NCBI GenBank assembly: GCA_022113835.1 | Contig: JAILWY010000009.1 | Location: 14,608,001 to 14,672,000 of the forward strand | Source of the DNA: Atopsyche davidsoni | Taxonomy: Eukaryota; Arthropoda; Insecta; Trichoptera; Hydrobiosidae | Direction of reading: 5' to 3' | Length of the DNA stretch: 64,000 nt | In this document: piece after piece, positions 1 through 11,159 of the stretch | How the letters are laid out: each line of letters begins with the position of its first letter | Position numbering within the stretch: position 1 is the first letter of the stretch | Position numbers and translations under genes: made by a program | Notes under the pieces: model-generated | The model's database searches: none | The model's input: only the letters and a program-made list of their open reading frames with translations | What the model was told of the DNA's origin: nothing

Positions 1-1320
1 ATTTATTTTGAATTGCAAGTTTTTTTGAATATATTTATATTTATTATTAAATTTTTTTTATCGATTGATTAATTTATAATTCAATATAATTTTGGAGAAG
101 TAATAGGAATTTTTTCGTTTTAAATTAAATATTCTTAGAGCGAAAAGAGTAATTTAGAAAAAAATAAATTAAATGAGTAAATTTTTAGAGCTTTAAAAAA
201 TATATTCCTGTGGTCCATTGATGGTTGGTTTACCCTAGCTCGGTAGGCGTGATGCCTCGTATGAGAGTTTTGTCGTGCGGATTATAGTTTAATTTGCTCA
301 AAGCTTTGAATATTATTTTAGATTTATTTGTACGCTGCTCGTGATAGGGAATTGTCGATGAACTAAGAATTCCTTCACACCAAAAATTCATCACATTCCA
401 CGTTTATTGCCACAATATACATTATAACCCTACTTAGACATAATCTTAACTGTATCTATATTATTCAAATCTAAAGATTGTATCCCTACCCCTACCCGTA
501 AGCTTAAATTATACCATAGATTTAATATAACAGGATACTATGTGTAGTAATTATAAATTGTTATAATTTTGTAAGTAGTAATTTCATTAATGTGTAAGCG
601 AAGTTCTTGTACTTGTAATTCCTACGTATGTAAATTTTTCTCAATGTCAAATAAAGTTAAATAATAAAAAAATAAATGTATTATTTATCTCTGGGATTCC
701 CATCCTCAATCCATTATTATCGACCACAAATATATTTTATAAAATCCAGTGACGTGCAAAGGCTCTTGCTCCACAGTGGTATCAATATTCAATTAATCAA
801 ATAAGAATATATCTTGGTTATTTGTATGTGAATATTTTTTAAAGTGACATGAAAATTCAATTTTTTTAAGTCACATATTTTACCTTTTTACAATACATGT
901 TAAATTAGAAATGCAGTTTATTATTTTACTCGGAAATGAGCATTAAAATATTTTTGTAAATACCGATATAACATGACGTATAATATGATCATACAAAAAT
1001 GACGTTAAACTAAGGTAGGTATAAAAAATATTTCCTTGTTTTTTTCACATATTATATTATTATTAATTACAAACTCTCTTATTATAAAATAGAAAAATAA
1101 ATTTAAAAAATAGGTCCGCTACTGGTCTCGAACGATGATCTTATACACCTGATATATATGAAATATTTATATAAATATATAAAACCGTAAGGTGATTCAT
1201 TTTTGGATGAGTATTTTTTTATTTTTAAATATTGAAGAACTTACCTACTAGAGGCAAAATAGTGAATGCATTATTGTTGCAAAAAAGGGTTGCAACAAAA
1301 CACGCAATAATTACAAAATT
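1..1320. other. AT-rich DNA, no gene; possible transcript or LINE 3' end near 650
   Basis: No frame of useful length is seen. From about 430 to 680 the plus strand resembles a 3' UTR: an AATAAA hexamer at 650-655 is followed at once by an A-rich tract (657-677). That could be the 3' end of a transcript or of an old retrotransposon. AATAAA is frequent by chance at this base composition, so this stays weak. Confidence 0.3.
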
Positions 1321-1322
1321 CC

Positions 1323-1580
1323 TCAGTGCGTTTCTGTCGCCTGGGCGGTGAGTGCGTTTTTCTATATACATTGTTTAAAATTTACTCGTGAATCTCAAAC
1401 ATTAACAGATCATTTGTGTTTAAGGAACCTTTTTCGCTTTGCATTTAGCGATTATGTATTGATTATTGGCATACTAGTGAGCAGTGCGGTTAAACAACAT
1501 TAATTTGGCTTACGACGCGTGACAGCCAAATCAGTGGACATTGTGGTGTGCTTGCAGTAGGCTTTAATAATAAGGTGAGT
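1323..1580 (+). promoter_or_regulatory. Possible promoter/first-exon region with two strong splice donors
   Basis: Two similar modules lie about 160-230 bp apart. The first has an initiator-like TCAGTG at 1323 and a consensus donor GTGAGT at 1348-1353. The second has an initiator-like GCAGTGCGG at 1481 and a donor AAG|GTGAGT with the cut after 1574. Neither carries a useful ATG frame, so they would be non-coding 5' UTR exons. GC is locally higher than in the flanks. No transcript evidence is available, and both signals can occur by chance. Confidence 0.28.
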
Positions 1581-2100
1581 CTTTCACGATTTTGTTTCAG
1601 CGTTTATTTTTATAATACTATTATTTTTATCTGACTTATTCTTCATATAATCAAATTCAATTGCAAGTGTTAGTTATATTTAAAGTTTTAAAAATATATA
1701 TATTTGGTTACTTGATCGATAGTCTTACTTTGTTTTCTTACTAAGAAGTATTCAGCGACTTGTCATATATTTATATCGTAATATACAAATTACATCGTCA
1801 ATGAAACTTGATAGTCTCGTATGTACAGAATTCAGTGTTGCATTTTTATTTGTCGCTGTCAAAGTTTTATATTTTCAAAAATAATAGGAAGTGATCACTA
1901 AAAAAAAAAAATCATGTGACTAATTTTATCTCAGGGATAGAACGATCTCTTGACTTGATGATGCCTTTGATTATTACTGTGCTTAATATTGATTAAATAT
2001 ACTGATTTTCCAATGAAACTAACTACGCAGAAACAGTTAAGTTAACTATCGATAAAACGCAGAAATACACATTTTTCGTATAAAATGTACTTTGATTCAA
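1581..2100. other. AT-rich DNA without a gene
   Basis: This is intron-like sequence downstream of the 1575 donor candidate. It contains an A homopolymer near 1899-1911 and no coding signal. Confidence 0.5.
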
Positions 2101-2109
2101 TGTATTCTT

Positions 2110-2330
2110 TATTTTGGTGATTATTTCTTCGGGGGTAAGCATTTCTCCGAGTTCTCTGCGACATTGGCAGTCCTGGCGGAGGAAGAGTCGGAGACAATGC
2201 GAGGCGCATTGCAGTACATTTCTCGAACCTTTTTTTTGTCGCGGAGAGTTCAATACCCCGCGACTTCGAGTATTCGATCCCAGAGGTGCGATAACTTGAA
2301 CGCTGGCTTATCGAAATTTGTGACAATAAT
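2110..2330. other. GC-richer segment with overlapping open frames, unrecognised
   Basis: Open frames occur on both strands (plus 2092-2385; minus 2023-2253 and 2042-2383) because GC content rises. The minus frame has a protein-like stretch that includes LGEMLTPEEIITKIK. No family was recognised and no convincing splice pair was found, so it may be an old repeat or exon remnant. Confidence 0.2.
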
Positions 2331-2640
2331 ATTCTTGGAAATCGTCGTAAGTCCACTGGTTTGGTTTCATATACTATACACATAACATAAAAAAAAAAAA
2401 ATTGTTTACATATACATACGTCTATAATATCTTTTAATTTTTTAAAAACAATTTTCGGTGTTTTTCGTCAGATTATATACACAATGTATATACAATCGCT
2501 ATCTAAACTAAAGTAATCGTTTCAATAAAATATCAATACATAACATATCGAATTAAATATTTACCCAGTTAACTGTAAAATAAAGCTGGCTTACTACTAT
2601 AAAATCAAATAGTAGTTTGAAGTTATTCAAAGCATTTTTG
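2331..2640. other. AT-rich spacer
   Basis: It holds an A homopolymer at about 2388-2401 and nothing else recognisable. Confidence 0.5.
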
Positions 2641-2642
2641 TA

Positions 2643-2940
2643 TTAAAATTTAACATATGTTAACATGATTGTAATGTCCAGACACTTGCGCAAGTTCCGC
2701 ATCCATGTGAGCTTCTTTCTTCCAATGTCCCCTTTTCCTTCAATTTGCCCTTGGACAATCAGCTGGAGGATGCCATACTTATTATTACGAAAAATGTGGC
2801 CAAAATAGGAGATCTTTCGATACAGCCACATTTTTTTGCATAGTAACTGTTTTGAGTGTCCGAGCTTCGACGCCATAAAAGAGAACTGAGACGATATAAC
2901 ATTTAGTGAATCTCCATCGAGATTTCAGGCTTACATTGCA
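2643..2940 (-). pseudogene. Non-LTR retrotransposon reverse transcriptase, C-terminal fragment (decayed)
   Basis: Translating the minus strand from 2934 gives the end of the polymerase domain (KCYIVSVLFYGVEARTL), matching the family pattern in which a conserved YG-x-E-x-TL follows the fingers and palm. After a frameshift near 2850 the other frame gives MWLYRKISYFGHIFRNNKYG and then LQLIVQGQIEGK and a WMRNLR motif. This is the typical C-terminal tail of endonuclease-reverse transcriptases of insect LINEs. The usual stretch between MWLYR and the GHI motif is missing, so there is an internal deletion as well. The stop at 2643 lies close to the normal protein end. The rest of the element (endonuclease and catalytic YADD region) is absent. 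It is a dead 5'-truncated copy and the clade was not assigned. Confidence 0.82.
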
Positions 2941-3780
2941 AATGAAATATCATAGTTTAACACATTTTTACTGATACAAGTAGGTTAATTATGAAGACGA
3001 TTTTTTATTGTTTTTATCTTTATATTAATCCTGAAAAATTGTTTGAAAAAGTGTAGGTCCCCTTCTGCCACCAGACACTTCCGCAGTCCTCCCTGCAGTT
3101 CTCGAAACACAATCGTTTACTTTTTTGGGAATAATTCTCCTTTTGGTCGAACTGCACCTCTCGACACTCACTCCTCACTCAATACCGTCGGGAATGCGCG
3201 GCCGAACCTGTCCCGGCGTTATCTAAATACTATTTTTTTTTTTCTTCAACTAATTCCGGGAAAAGTATATTTATTATCCAGATAAAAATTTGAGGCGACA
3301 CTCTGCGGTTTTGAGTTGGTTCTCTGACGCATCTTTATTTTTAGACACCAGCTCCCTCAAAGGTGCTGCAGTCAACCAAGTTGAAAATGCAAAAATGCAT
3401 ACTCGACTTGTATAAATGGATAGATAAAGTTTTTCCACGATTCTATTACTTTTGTCTTAATGATGTTGCACACTCACATATATCATTTCATTGAATCAAA
3501 TCATCAAAGCATTTAACAAAATATAACTCACTGCGGCTGAGCCTATATGATTTTATATTTAAAACAAAGTTTTATTAACTTTATAAATAGAGTTTTCTGT
3601 GTTTTGTAACTTGAAAATATATTTTACAAAATTTAAATAAAAACTTGCTTTATCCAGAGTTGAATTCTTGACTCCTCAAAGACTTTTTTTTTTACGAAGA
3701 CTCAATTGTTAAGGGTAGCTTTTTATAAAATGATCCTAGTTTAAAATATTTGAAGTATTTTATAATATTTTAAAGGGATT
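2941..3780. other. Non-coding DNA with a GC-richer patch at 3050-3225
   Basis: A plus frame (3043-3285) spans the GC-rich patch. It begins with TTG, has a biased composition (R, S, N, P) and no recognisable motif, so it is not called as a gene. The rest is AT-rich. Confidence 0.4.
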
Positions 3781-3783
3781 TCC

Positions 3784-3842
3784 CTGCGATGGCCGCCGGT
3801 CGCCTCCGTGGGCGGGAGCGGCCATGTTCCAACATGGCGGCC
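3784..3842. promoter_or_regulatory. Cluster of YY1/Pho-like motifs with a small palindrome
   Basis: A sharply GC-rich islet in AT-rich DNA carries ATGGCCGCC (3789-3797), GCGGCCAT (3818-3825) and AACATGGCGGCC (3831-3842). The last fits the vertebrate YY1 / fly Pleiohomeotic consensus (AANATGGCG). CCATGTT and AACATGG form a hairpin around 3822-3837. In insects, clusters of this core are a hallmark of Polycomb response elements. That role is inferred only. Confidence 0.35.
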
Positions 3843-6160
3843 TTGATAAATTGATTCTGACATTTATGACTGAGTAACAAATTGTTGAGGATGTAACAAT
3901 GGCATTTAGGTGGCATTACCGCGCACTCTCCGTGTTTTTTCATGCGATTTACCTCACCGAGGTGGATATCATAACTGCTTGCACGTTTATTGTCTTTTTA
4001 TTGTTTCACCAATCTTATTGAACACCCAAGTGAGTACTTAAGCGAATGTTTATATCTAGAAATTGTATTTTATGAAACGTCTAGTATTATATAACGCTTA
4101 TTTACAACTGTACTAAAAAAGTTTAAGCAAAGTTTTATTCATTTCCTTGGCATTATTAATGTTACCTTAAATGCATTTATTTCAATATATTTTTTTTTGC
4201 TGTAATCAGCTTTTCAATGATACTTGTTTTTAAGTAACATTTATCTCACGTGACTCCCTTTTTGCGACTTTTGGTTCATTGATATACTTACTTGAAGCAA
4301 TCTATTGAGTACACCCAAAATATGGCAGGTGCTAATGGGTTCTACTCGTCCAGAAGATACCTGAGTGGCGTGGAGGAATTTGAGTTAATTTATCAATTTA
4401 CTTCAATTATTTTAATTAAATGTTATTGTTTAAAAACTCACACAAGTAAACCTCCAAAAATCACGGATTCGATTATATAATTGTATTTTATTCCAATGTG
4501 GTTATTTTCAGTAAACCAGAGAAGGTATTTTTTTTCTTAATGATTGTTGTATTTGCAACCTTGATATTAATGATTTTTTTAAAACAAGAATAAAATATTT
4601 ATAAATACTCCTTCACAGGTAATAGAGCCTTCTAGCGAATCCTTGACATTGTTCTAATTTGATGACGCGCCTGGGCAGCCAGGAATCCCTGGGCCGGATG
4701 TCGCGTCACTGAGGTCGTTTGGTGACCCGAGATCGGAATGGAATGCAATGACTTTTTAATCCGCCCGTTTCATGAATGAGTGATTCAAAAATATAACTCT
4801 GAAAAACCCGAGCAAGATTTTTTCACCGTCTGGTTTTTAACGTCATTAGTGCCGGATTATTTTTTACTCCAGGAAATCGAAGATAAAAATTGTTTGAAAT
4901 GAAGATTAGTCATCAATTTCCATGTTGTTGCAATTTTTTTTCTAGATGAAGGCTTACTAAGAATATTATATTCTTAAGACGTTACGATGAGAAATATACG
5001 CATTTTTTGATACATTGGATTCCATAATTTTATGTTTTAACATAATTCCAGATGCGTATCTAACATAAACTCTCATGTTTGAGTCAAATTGTCGACTAAA
5101 ATAAAGCCTGCTAAAAAAATACGATTACAAAAAAAAATCTAAGTACAGAATATGAGTAAATGGTAAAGTAGATATTAATGTATTTCTCCACCTTTATAAA
5201 ATCCAAATCCTTGATCGAACCACCTCATTGTTTTATTTTACACAGAATCGGAAAAATGTGAAGATTTAAAAAAAATACCTGCAGTGGTATATGATAAAGA
5301 GGTCAAGATTAAATGGTCTATCGGGTATAACTACGCAAATAGCCAATGGCGATTATACAGTCTTAAACTCGTTTTAAATATCACAAATTATGGTCCTGAA
5401 CCTGATAGCAATATTAATTAAATATTACTATTCAAGGTCCGGAAGTTGAACATGTCACATTACAAGTGCTTATGCGTAAGTGATGCATGTTTTCCTATTA
5501 CTTTTGAAATGTAATTTGCATTGGAAATACTGATTTGTTATTTGATAAAATGAAGTTATATGTGAATATAATTTATTTAAGCTGTCATGTCAGAAAATAT
5601 TGATCATACGTAGCTTCCGTTAGATGAAAAGTATCAGGATGATGATAGTTTTAAACATGGATATGTATTTTGATGTCAAGAGTTAAAAAAACTGAGTATG
5701 TTAGTGACGGGAGGCCTTGAGATTTTAATACTGAAAATTACAATATCATGTCAATCACGATTGTAACACTTACGCTGGACTAGATTTGGGTGTGAAAATA
5801 TAAGTAAATGACAGAAGAAACACTTACCATGTACATATAAATAATATTTGATTATTTAGGTAACATTAGGCAGAATTAAAAAAAAAAATTAACAAGAGAG
5901 ATCACGTGTAAACAGAACATATTTCAGCATTATTCATAAGTATATATTTTACAATCTTTATTTAATAATAAAAAAATGTGTGATTGTAAATATGAAATTA
6001 TTTATTTAGTGTCTATCTTTGAAACAAAGATTTAAAAAAAAAAACTATAATTGAACAGTGAATGATCTTGAGTGAGTTTGTAAACTCTTTCTTTTGAATT
6101 TGTATAAATTTTAATATATTTACTATCAGTTGTTTATATTTAATTTAATCAAAGTTTTAT
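3843..6160. other. Non-coding, AT-rich; small GC patch at 4640-4745
   Basis: The GC patch contains repeated CCTGGG/CCCTGG words in partial inverted arrangement (about 4670-4695). No frame above 62 codons is seen, and the 4292-4480 frame lacks any known motif. Confidence 0.45.
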
Positions 6161-6161
6161 C

Positions 6162-6422
6162 CTATGATTCAGCTACCGGTAAAAAGTAAAAAAGCGAACT
6201 GAAAACGAGTCCTAAGATATTTATACAACCACCAGGTAAACCGGGCAGGTAGATGGGTGGTGATTTTATCCAAGATCTTTGTAAAAATGTCGCGGGAAAA
6301 CCCAATGACTTTGCGGTTTCAGTCAGACTGGACATCACTACCTGTAAATTATTAAGTTTGTTGATACGTTCACTCAGGTGACTTGTCCAGACCTTATTCG
6401 ATAATAAGTAGGCGTTGAACAA
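6162..6422 (-). other. Unrecognised 86-codon open frame
   Basis: The frame has a reasonably mixed composition, with a serine/leucine-rich N-terminal half and a proline/glycine-rich patch (YLPGLPGG near residue 60). It lacks a recognised domain, a convincing start context and flanking splice pairs. It is listed only because the composition is less AT-driven than in neighbouring frames, and a chance ORF is the likelier explanation. Confidence 0.12.
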
Positions 6423-7844
6423 GCAAAAAACCGTTATTAAATGAAATAATATTTACGATGGACTATTACATAATATAGGATATTTTTGTGAAGTTTAGAT
6501 ACACAGGCGTGGGTACACATAAAACTTTTATTGAATTGAATAAACCATGCAATTGTTATCCGTTTACAATATTTAAACTGAAAAGTGTTTACTAAAGTAA
6601 AAAATTATTTATATGTAGTTTTTGAAGAAATAAACGTATCTCACCTTAAATATTTTTTTTCATGTTCTTAAGCTCGTTTCAGTTTACCACACTGTAGACA
6701 AGGGACATTGATTCCCGTGAACTCCTCCACCTTGCCCATCCGTCATGTCCAAATTTAACCTCTGGATCTTCGTGCGATAACATCCTCAGTTTCGTTAACT
6801 TTCATCTTACATTGCACCTTCTAAACACCAGCCTTTCTCTCAATCGTGTCGAAAGTCGAAGTTTATGTCTTTTCTACCTTAAATGACAGGTATATTAAAA
6901 AAATAAGAAAAAACAATAAAATTCTTACCATCGCACTTTAAAAATATAAATGTGGCTTTAGCTTAAATTGATAGGTATTAGAAAGAAATGAATTGCATGT
7001 AGTTCTGCACTTTTAAATTATAATACGTCATTGCATATACTTTATATTAAAAACAGAGATCACGAAAGTCTTGGGGTGTGTACATTTTTTATTTATAATA
7101 GTTATATCACATTTGGATTCGCCATGGATTTCTTATCTCACTCCACACCCAACAATCTTACAAAACGAATGCTAAAATTTTATACGACCGATTACTATTT
7201 TGTAGTAAGTGAATATTTTATATGAGACGTATATATTAACTAATTCAAAACGAGAGATCAATTTCACGTACGCAATTATTATTCATTGGATCGTATTAAC
7301 TGGGTCAAAAATATTAACAATCCATTTCAAAAGAGGCAAGAAATTTCTCGAGTATGCGTAGGTATTGGATGAACGTTTTTTATAAAAGTTTTTTTTGATT
7401 TACATATAATACTCAATAGAAAGATAGATTGAATTAAAACAAACATTCTTATTGAATATATAACCTTCGTTTATCACCACGAGCTATGAGTATGAGGTCA
7501 AACTTCTAGTGCTCAGTATTACTAACGATATTTTTTTATTATTAAGATTCGAGCACCCAAATTGCTAAGCATTTTTAAATGTTAATAAATTTGATTATAA
7601 ACAATTTATTCGTCAAACCAATGTATTAATAAAAACCATCGGACTGGATACATAAAAAAATCTTGTATATTTATATACAAACGCGATAGCCAAACTCGAA
7701 AATAAATTGAGATAATTTTTCGAGTCATTTCACGTGTGAACAGTATATTTAAATAGATTTCAAAAATGTTAATATTTACCGTACAAAATCTTTATTTTTA
7801 AAACGACTCTTAATATTTGGAGCTGCCTCTTATAGTATGTGACC
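6423..7844. other. AT-rich DNA without a gene
   Basis: Nothing recognisable is seen apart from a mildly GC-richer patch at 6660-6860. Confidence 0.5.
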
Positions 7845-7942
7845 CAGGTGCTTAAATGGTAAAGAATGGCCCTGGAAGGTGCGCTTAATACTTAAATATC
7901 ACAACAGGTACATGTGTACTCACCTGTGTGCCTGCACAGGTG
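7845..7942. promoter_or_regulatory. E-box/Snail-type motif cluster with hairpin
   Basis: CAGGTG occurs at 7845-7850, CAGGTA at 7905-7910, CACCTG at 7921-7926 and CAGGTG at 7937-7942. The last two form an inverted repeat of 8 bp (CACCTGTG / CACAGGTG) with a 6-nt loop. CAGGTG is bound by Snail/ZEB and several bHLH dimers, and CAGGTA is the core of the fly Zelda motif. This is a candidate enhancer module. Confidence 0.3.
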
Positions 7943-9948
7943 TACCGGCGCCTAGGGCTTGATACCATCTTTGATCTAATTCACGTATACCTTAAATAAC
8001 ACACGACTTGAACGAAGCCCACATTGTCGATGACTCATAATTATGTATCGACTTTTGACCTATGGACATCTCAAATTTAACGATATTATTGATTACCTCT
8101 CAACTGCATTCACCTATTCAATTTTTTTTTAAAAATAATTGCGTCATTATTTTATTTAAGGTATAATTGTTTTTCAACGGAGAGAGGTTGTGTTCAATGC
8201 CTTTATCTTGGTCATTGTCACCTGCGGCTACGAGCTGAAATGGTTTTTGCACAAACCATCCCTTCAGGCTAGATTAGCACAGGGTCAAACTATGATTATC
8301 TCTTTCCTTCCGCTGTTTTTTTAGTTATGAAACTTCGCCTTCAGGGCGTATAGATGGAATAATTGAACTTAGTCATAGCGTAACTAAAAAATATTTTAAT
8401 TAAATATGTTTAAATTTTTTGATAGAGTTCTTTCATAATACTAAAGAATATTTAGTGATATTCCTACATAATTTTTGTTTATGCAACTTGTTTCAGTAGT
8501 ATGCTATGTTGTCATCTTTAAGCAGAGTGCATGAAGATAACAACCTAGCTTGTCCCTAAATGTTATATTAATAAAAACAATAATAAATGTATGAAGTAAA
8601 CGGTGTAGTGCAGTATGCATATATATTATATGAAATTTGCAAAGTGATTCACCTGTGAACACTAAACAGTGGGCCGGGTCGCCCCCGCCCAGTGTCGTCA
8701 CGTGAGATCATCCTCTACTCACCTGCCACAGTGGTGCTCATTGCTAGAGCCGTAGGCGTCTGTCGGATGTGTTACGCTAATGCAATGCCCACTGGTTCCA
8801 AAACGCTAAGACGAGTTTCTGTACGCGAATAGTATTTTATCAACCAATTAGTTTTCTAATTTAAAAATTATTGTCTCAACAAGATTTAAAAAAAATTGAC
8901 AATCTTAGTGATGCATAATGATTATGACCAACATTTAAAACGAACAGGTAATGACGACAAGTACAGGCAGCATTTAATTATAAGTAGATTTTGAAAGCTG
9001 TCGGATCCGTTGGACGCTTAAACCACGTCTTGGTAGTACATAAATATATATATTTTTCACTTGTTTTCATTTGTTTGATAAATAAATTAAAAAGAAAATA
9101 CTCATGGTAATAAAATATAAGTGTGATTATTGTTTCTTTCTCGCACGCATGTTGATACATCGTACTACCTCTTTTACGTCTATTATTAGATAGAAATGCA
9201 AGTCAGAAACTTAGCAATTATACAAACGCAAACCTCTTCATACTGAAATCAGCTCCGCAAGCATTGTTTATTATCAAAATGGCTATAACTTCATACAGTT
9301 ATCGTTTAGAGACAAGGTGCTATCAAAAAAATAGCATACAAATTTACAACAAAGTATTTTAAAAGTTTTACTAACCACAAGTGGTTATCTATCGGATCAT
9401 TCCTAGTTGTTATTCATTACATTTCAACAACGCCTCCAAAGCGCCAGCTCGGCGATGCAAATCGCTTCAAAGTAAACAGACGAGGTTAAAATTTTTATTA
9501 CGAAACTCCGACAAGTATTTAATATTGATTTTTTTACCGAGTATTTGTTGGAAACTGCTGGTTGGGCTGATGAATAAGCGCCGACTTGTGGTGCGAGAGG
9601 TTCTTCACCTTCTACTTGTCGCTTAAGTACGACGAGTTGTATTTAAAGGAAAACCTGACATCATCAGGCGTTAATTGTTGTTTTATAGTTTACCTTTTTA
9701 GGAAGACATCCCATGATACTGTCCGTGTATACATAACGGAACCTTTATACTTCCTTCATATGTCGTCTACTAGGTATATGAAGCTATATAAAGTATATTG
9801 CTTTTTATACAATTATTCATATATTTTATAATTGCCTAAGTATAAAAGCAACATTTGTTGAATTTTTAAAACTTATATATGCCAATTTCTGGTTTTCACA
9901 ATGATGTTTAAACTTGCTGTATACATTGATTTGTTCAGCTACTAATAC
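7943..9948. other. Non-coding; GC-richer segment with a palindromic E-box at 8650-8820
   Basis: GTCACGTGAG at 8697-8706 is a palindromic CACGTG E-box of the USF/MITF/Max type. The surrounding 170 bp are GC-richer than the flanks. Overlapping open frames at 9381-9831 have no recognised motif. Confidence 0.35.
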
Positions 9949-9976
9949 TTCAGCGATGGCTCTTTGAGTCAGAACT
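9949..9976 (+). repeat. 28-bp sequence shared exactly with 13635-13662
   Basis: All 28 bases recur, in the same orientation, 3.7 kb downstream inside the coding-like segment 13422-13676. Read in that frame both copies encode FSDGSLSQN. No similarity beyond the core is evident at this site. Confidence 0.8.
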
Positions 9977-11042
9977 TGAAAATATTAAAAATTGAGATAG
10001 TATTAATGTTAAAGTAGAAAAAAAATCTTTCTCTGATACTGAGCAATTTTACTATTAGAACGTGAAAAATCTTAAAAATGTAAAATAAGCATAAATTGAT
10101 TCTACAAATCAAAAATAAATAATTAATGTAAAATATTTTTTGCATATTTGTTTAAACAAAACATAAATTTTATGCTGTCTAATTTTATCGCATCCTTGAA
10201 ATTTGGTGCATATTTATGTATTGATATATATGATTTGAAAAGGTGGCGGATCTATTTTAAGCTTCATTCAAGCTTCACTTTCTTCAATTCATTAACATGA
10301 TAGTGAAATTTCTACATACAAAGCAGGCCACAGAATTCAATCAGTATGGAATAATTACAAATAAACATAACAATGAATACAGATCTCATCTGAAGAATGC
10401 ACGCAGTGTATAGTGAAACCATTTGAAATGGGAAAAACCTTGAATAATACTTTACTGACGTTTGTGTGTTTTTGCTAATGCTTCATGTTTAGACGCTTTA
10501 GGTAATTTTTATATGTATTTAAAAATTACGCATTATTTTTTTTACAAAGATTATTAAGTAAGATTATTTTTTCGTAAAATAAATGAGTATTTAAATGTCA
10601 GTAAGTAAATAACAATAATACGTTTACTGATATCGAAGGCTAAGTTATAAAATAATGGTTTTAAAAAAAAGCAATTTAAATCTACATAAGTAGCATTTTT
10701 TCAGTTTAAAGTAATATATATTTTTTAAATTTGATTTATTTAAATAGCAAAAAAACGATTTTTTCAGAACTAGATCACTACGTCACCACGAATCATTTAT
10801 TTATACAAATCATTAAGCCCAAAAAGGTTCGTGTAAAAACACAAGTTTGGGACTGATTTGAATGGGAATTTAAGCAGTCAACCAAATTATCGACGGTTAT
10901 ATTATAAGGTGAAAAATCTGTGTGTCTTAAGTCAGTTTAAATACGACAGAGTATAATAGTATTTGGACACCTACGCGGCCGCTCTTGTCAATTGTATCCG
11001 TGAGAAGTTCTATGCCGAAGTACATCTTGTTGTTATCATGGA
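9977..11042. other. AT-rich DNA without a gene
   Basis: No coding signal is seen. A lone GC-rich octamer GCGGCCGC at 10975-10982 marks the edge of the motif-rich patch that follows. Confidence 0.5.
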
Positions 11043-11159
11043 TGACTGAGTCATCAATGCTGACGATGACGCTCTTAAACTATCTGATGACGTGGAAATT
11101 AAATTAATTTACATATGATTGGCCCAATGCCCCTAGGGTTATTGTACGTCAATGAGTCA
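11043..11159. promoter_or_regulatory. Cluster of bZIP (AP-1/CRE)-like motifs
   Basis: Within 117 bp lie TGACTGAGTCA (11043-11053, near-palindromic), TGACGATGACG (11061-11071), TGATGACGTGG with a CRE-like half-site (11085-11095) and TGAGTCA (11153-11159, perfect AP-1). A CCAAT-like word occurs between them. The density suggests a stress- or signal-responsive enhancer. This is inferred from motifs alone. Confidence 0.4.

Noticed and set aside
650..677. Gene 3' end from AATAAA and A-rich tract
   Set aside because: No coding frame precedes it, and AATAAA is very frequent at this base composition; kept only as a remark.
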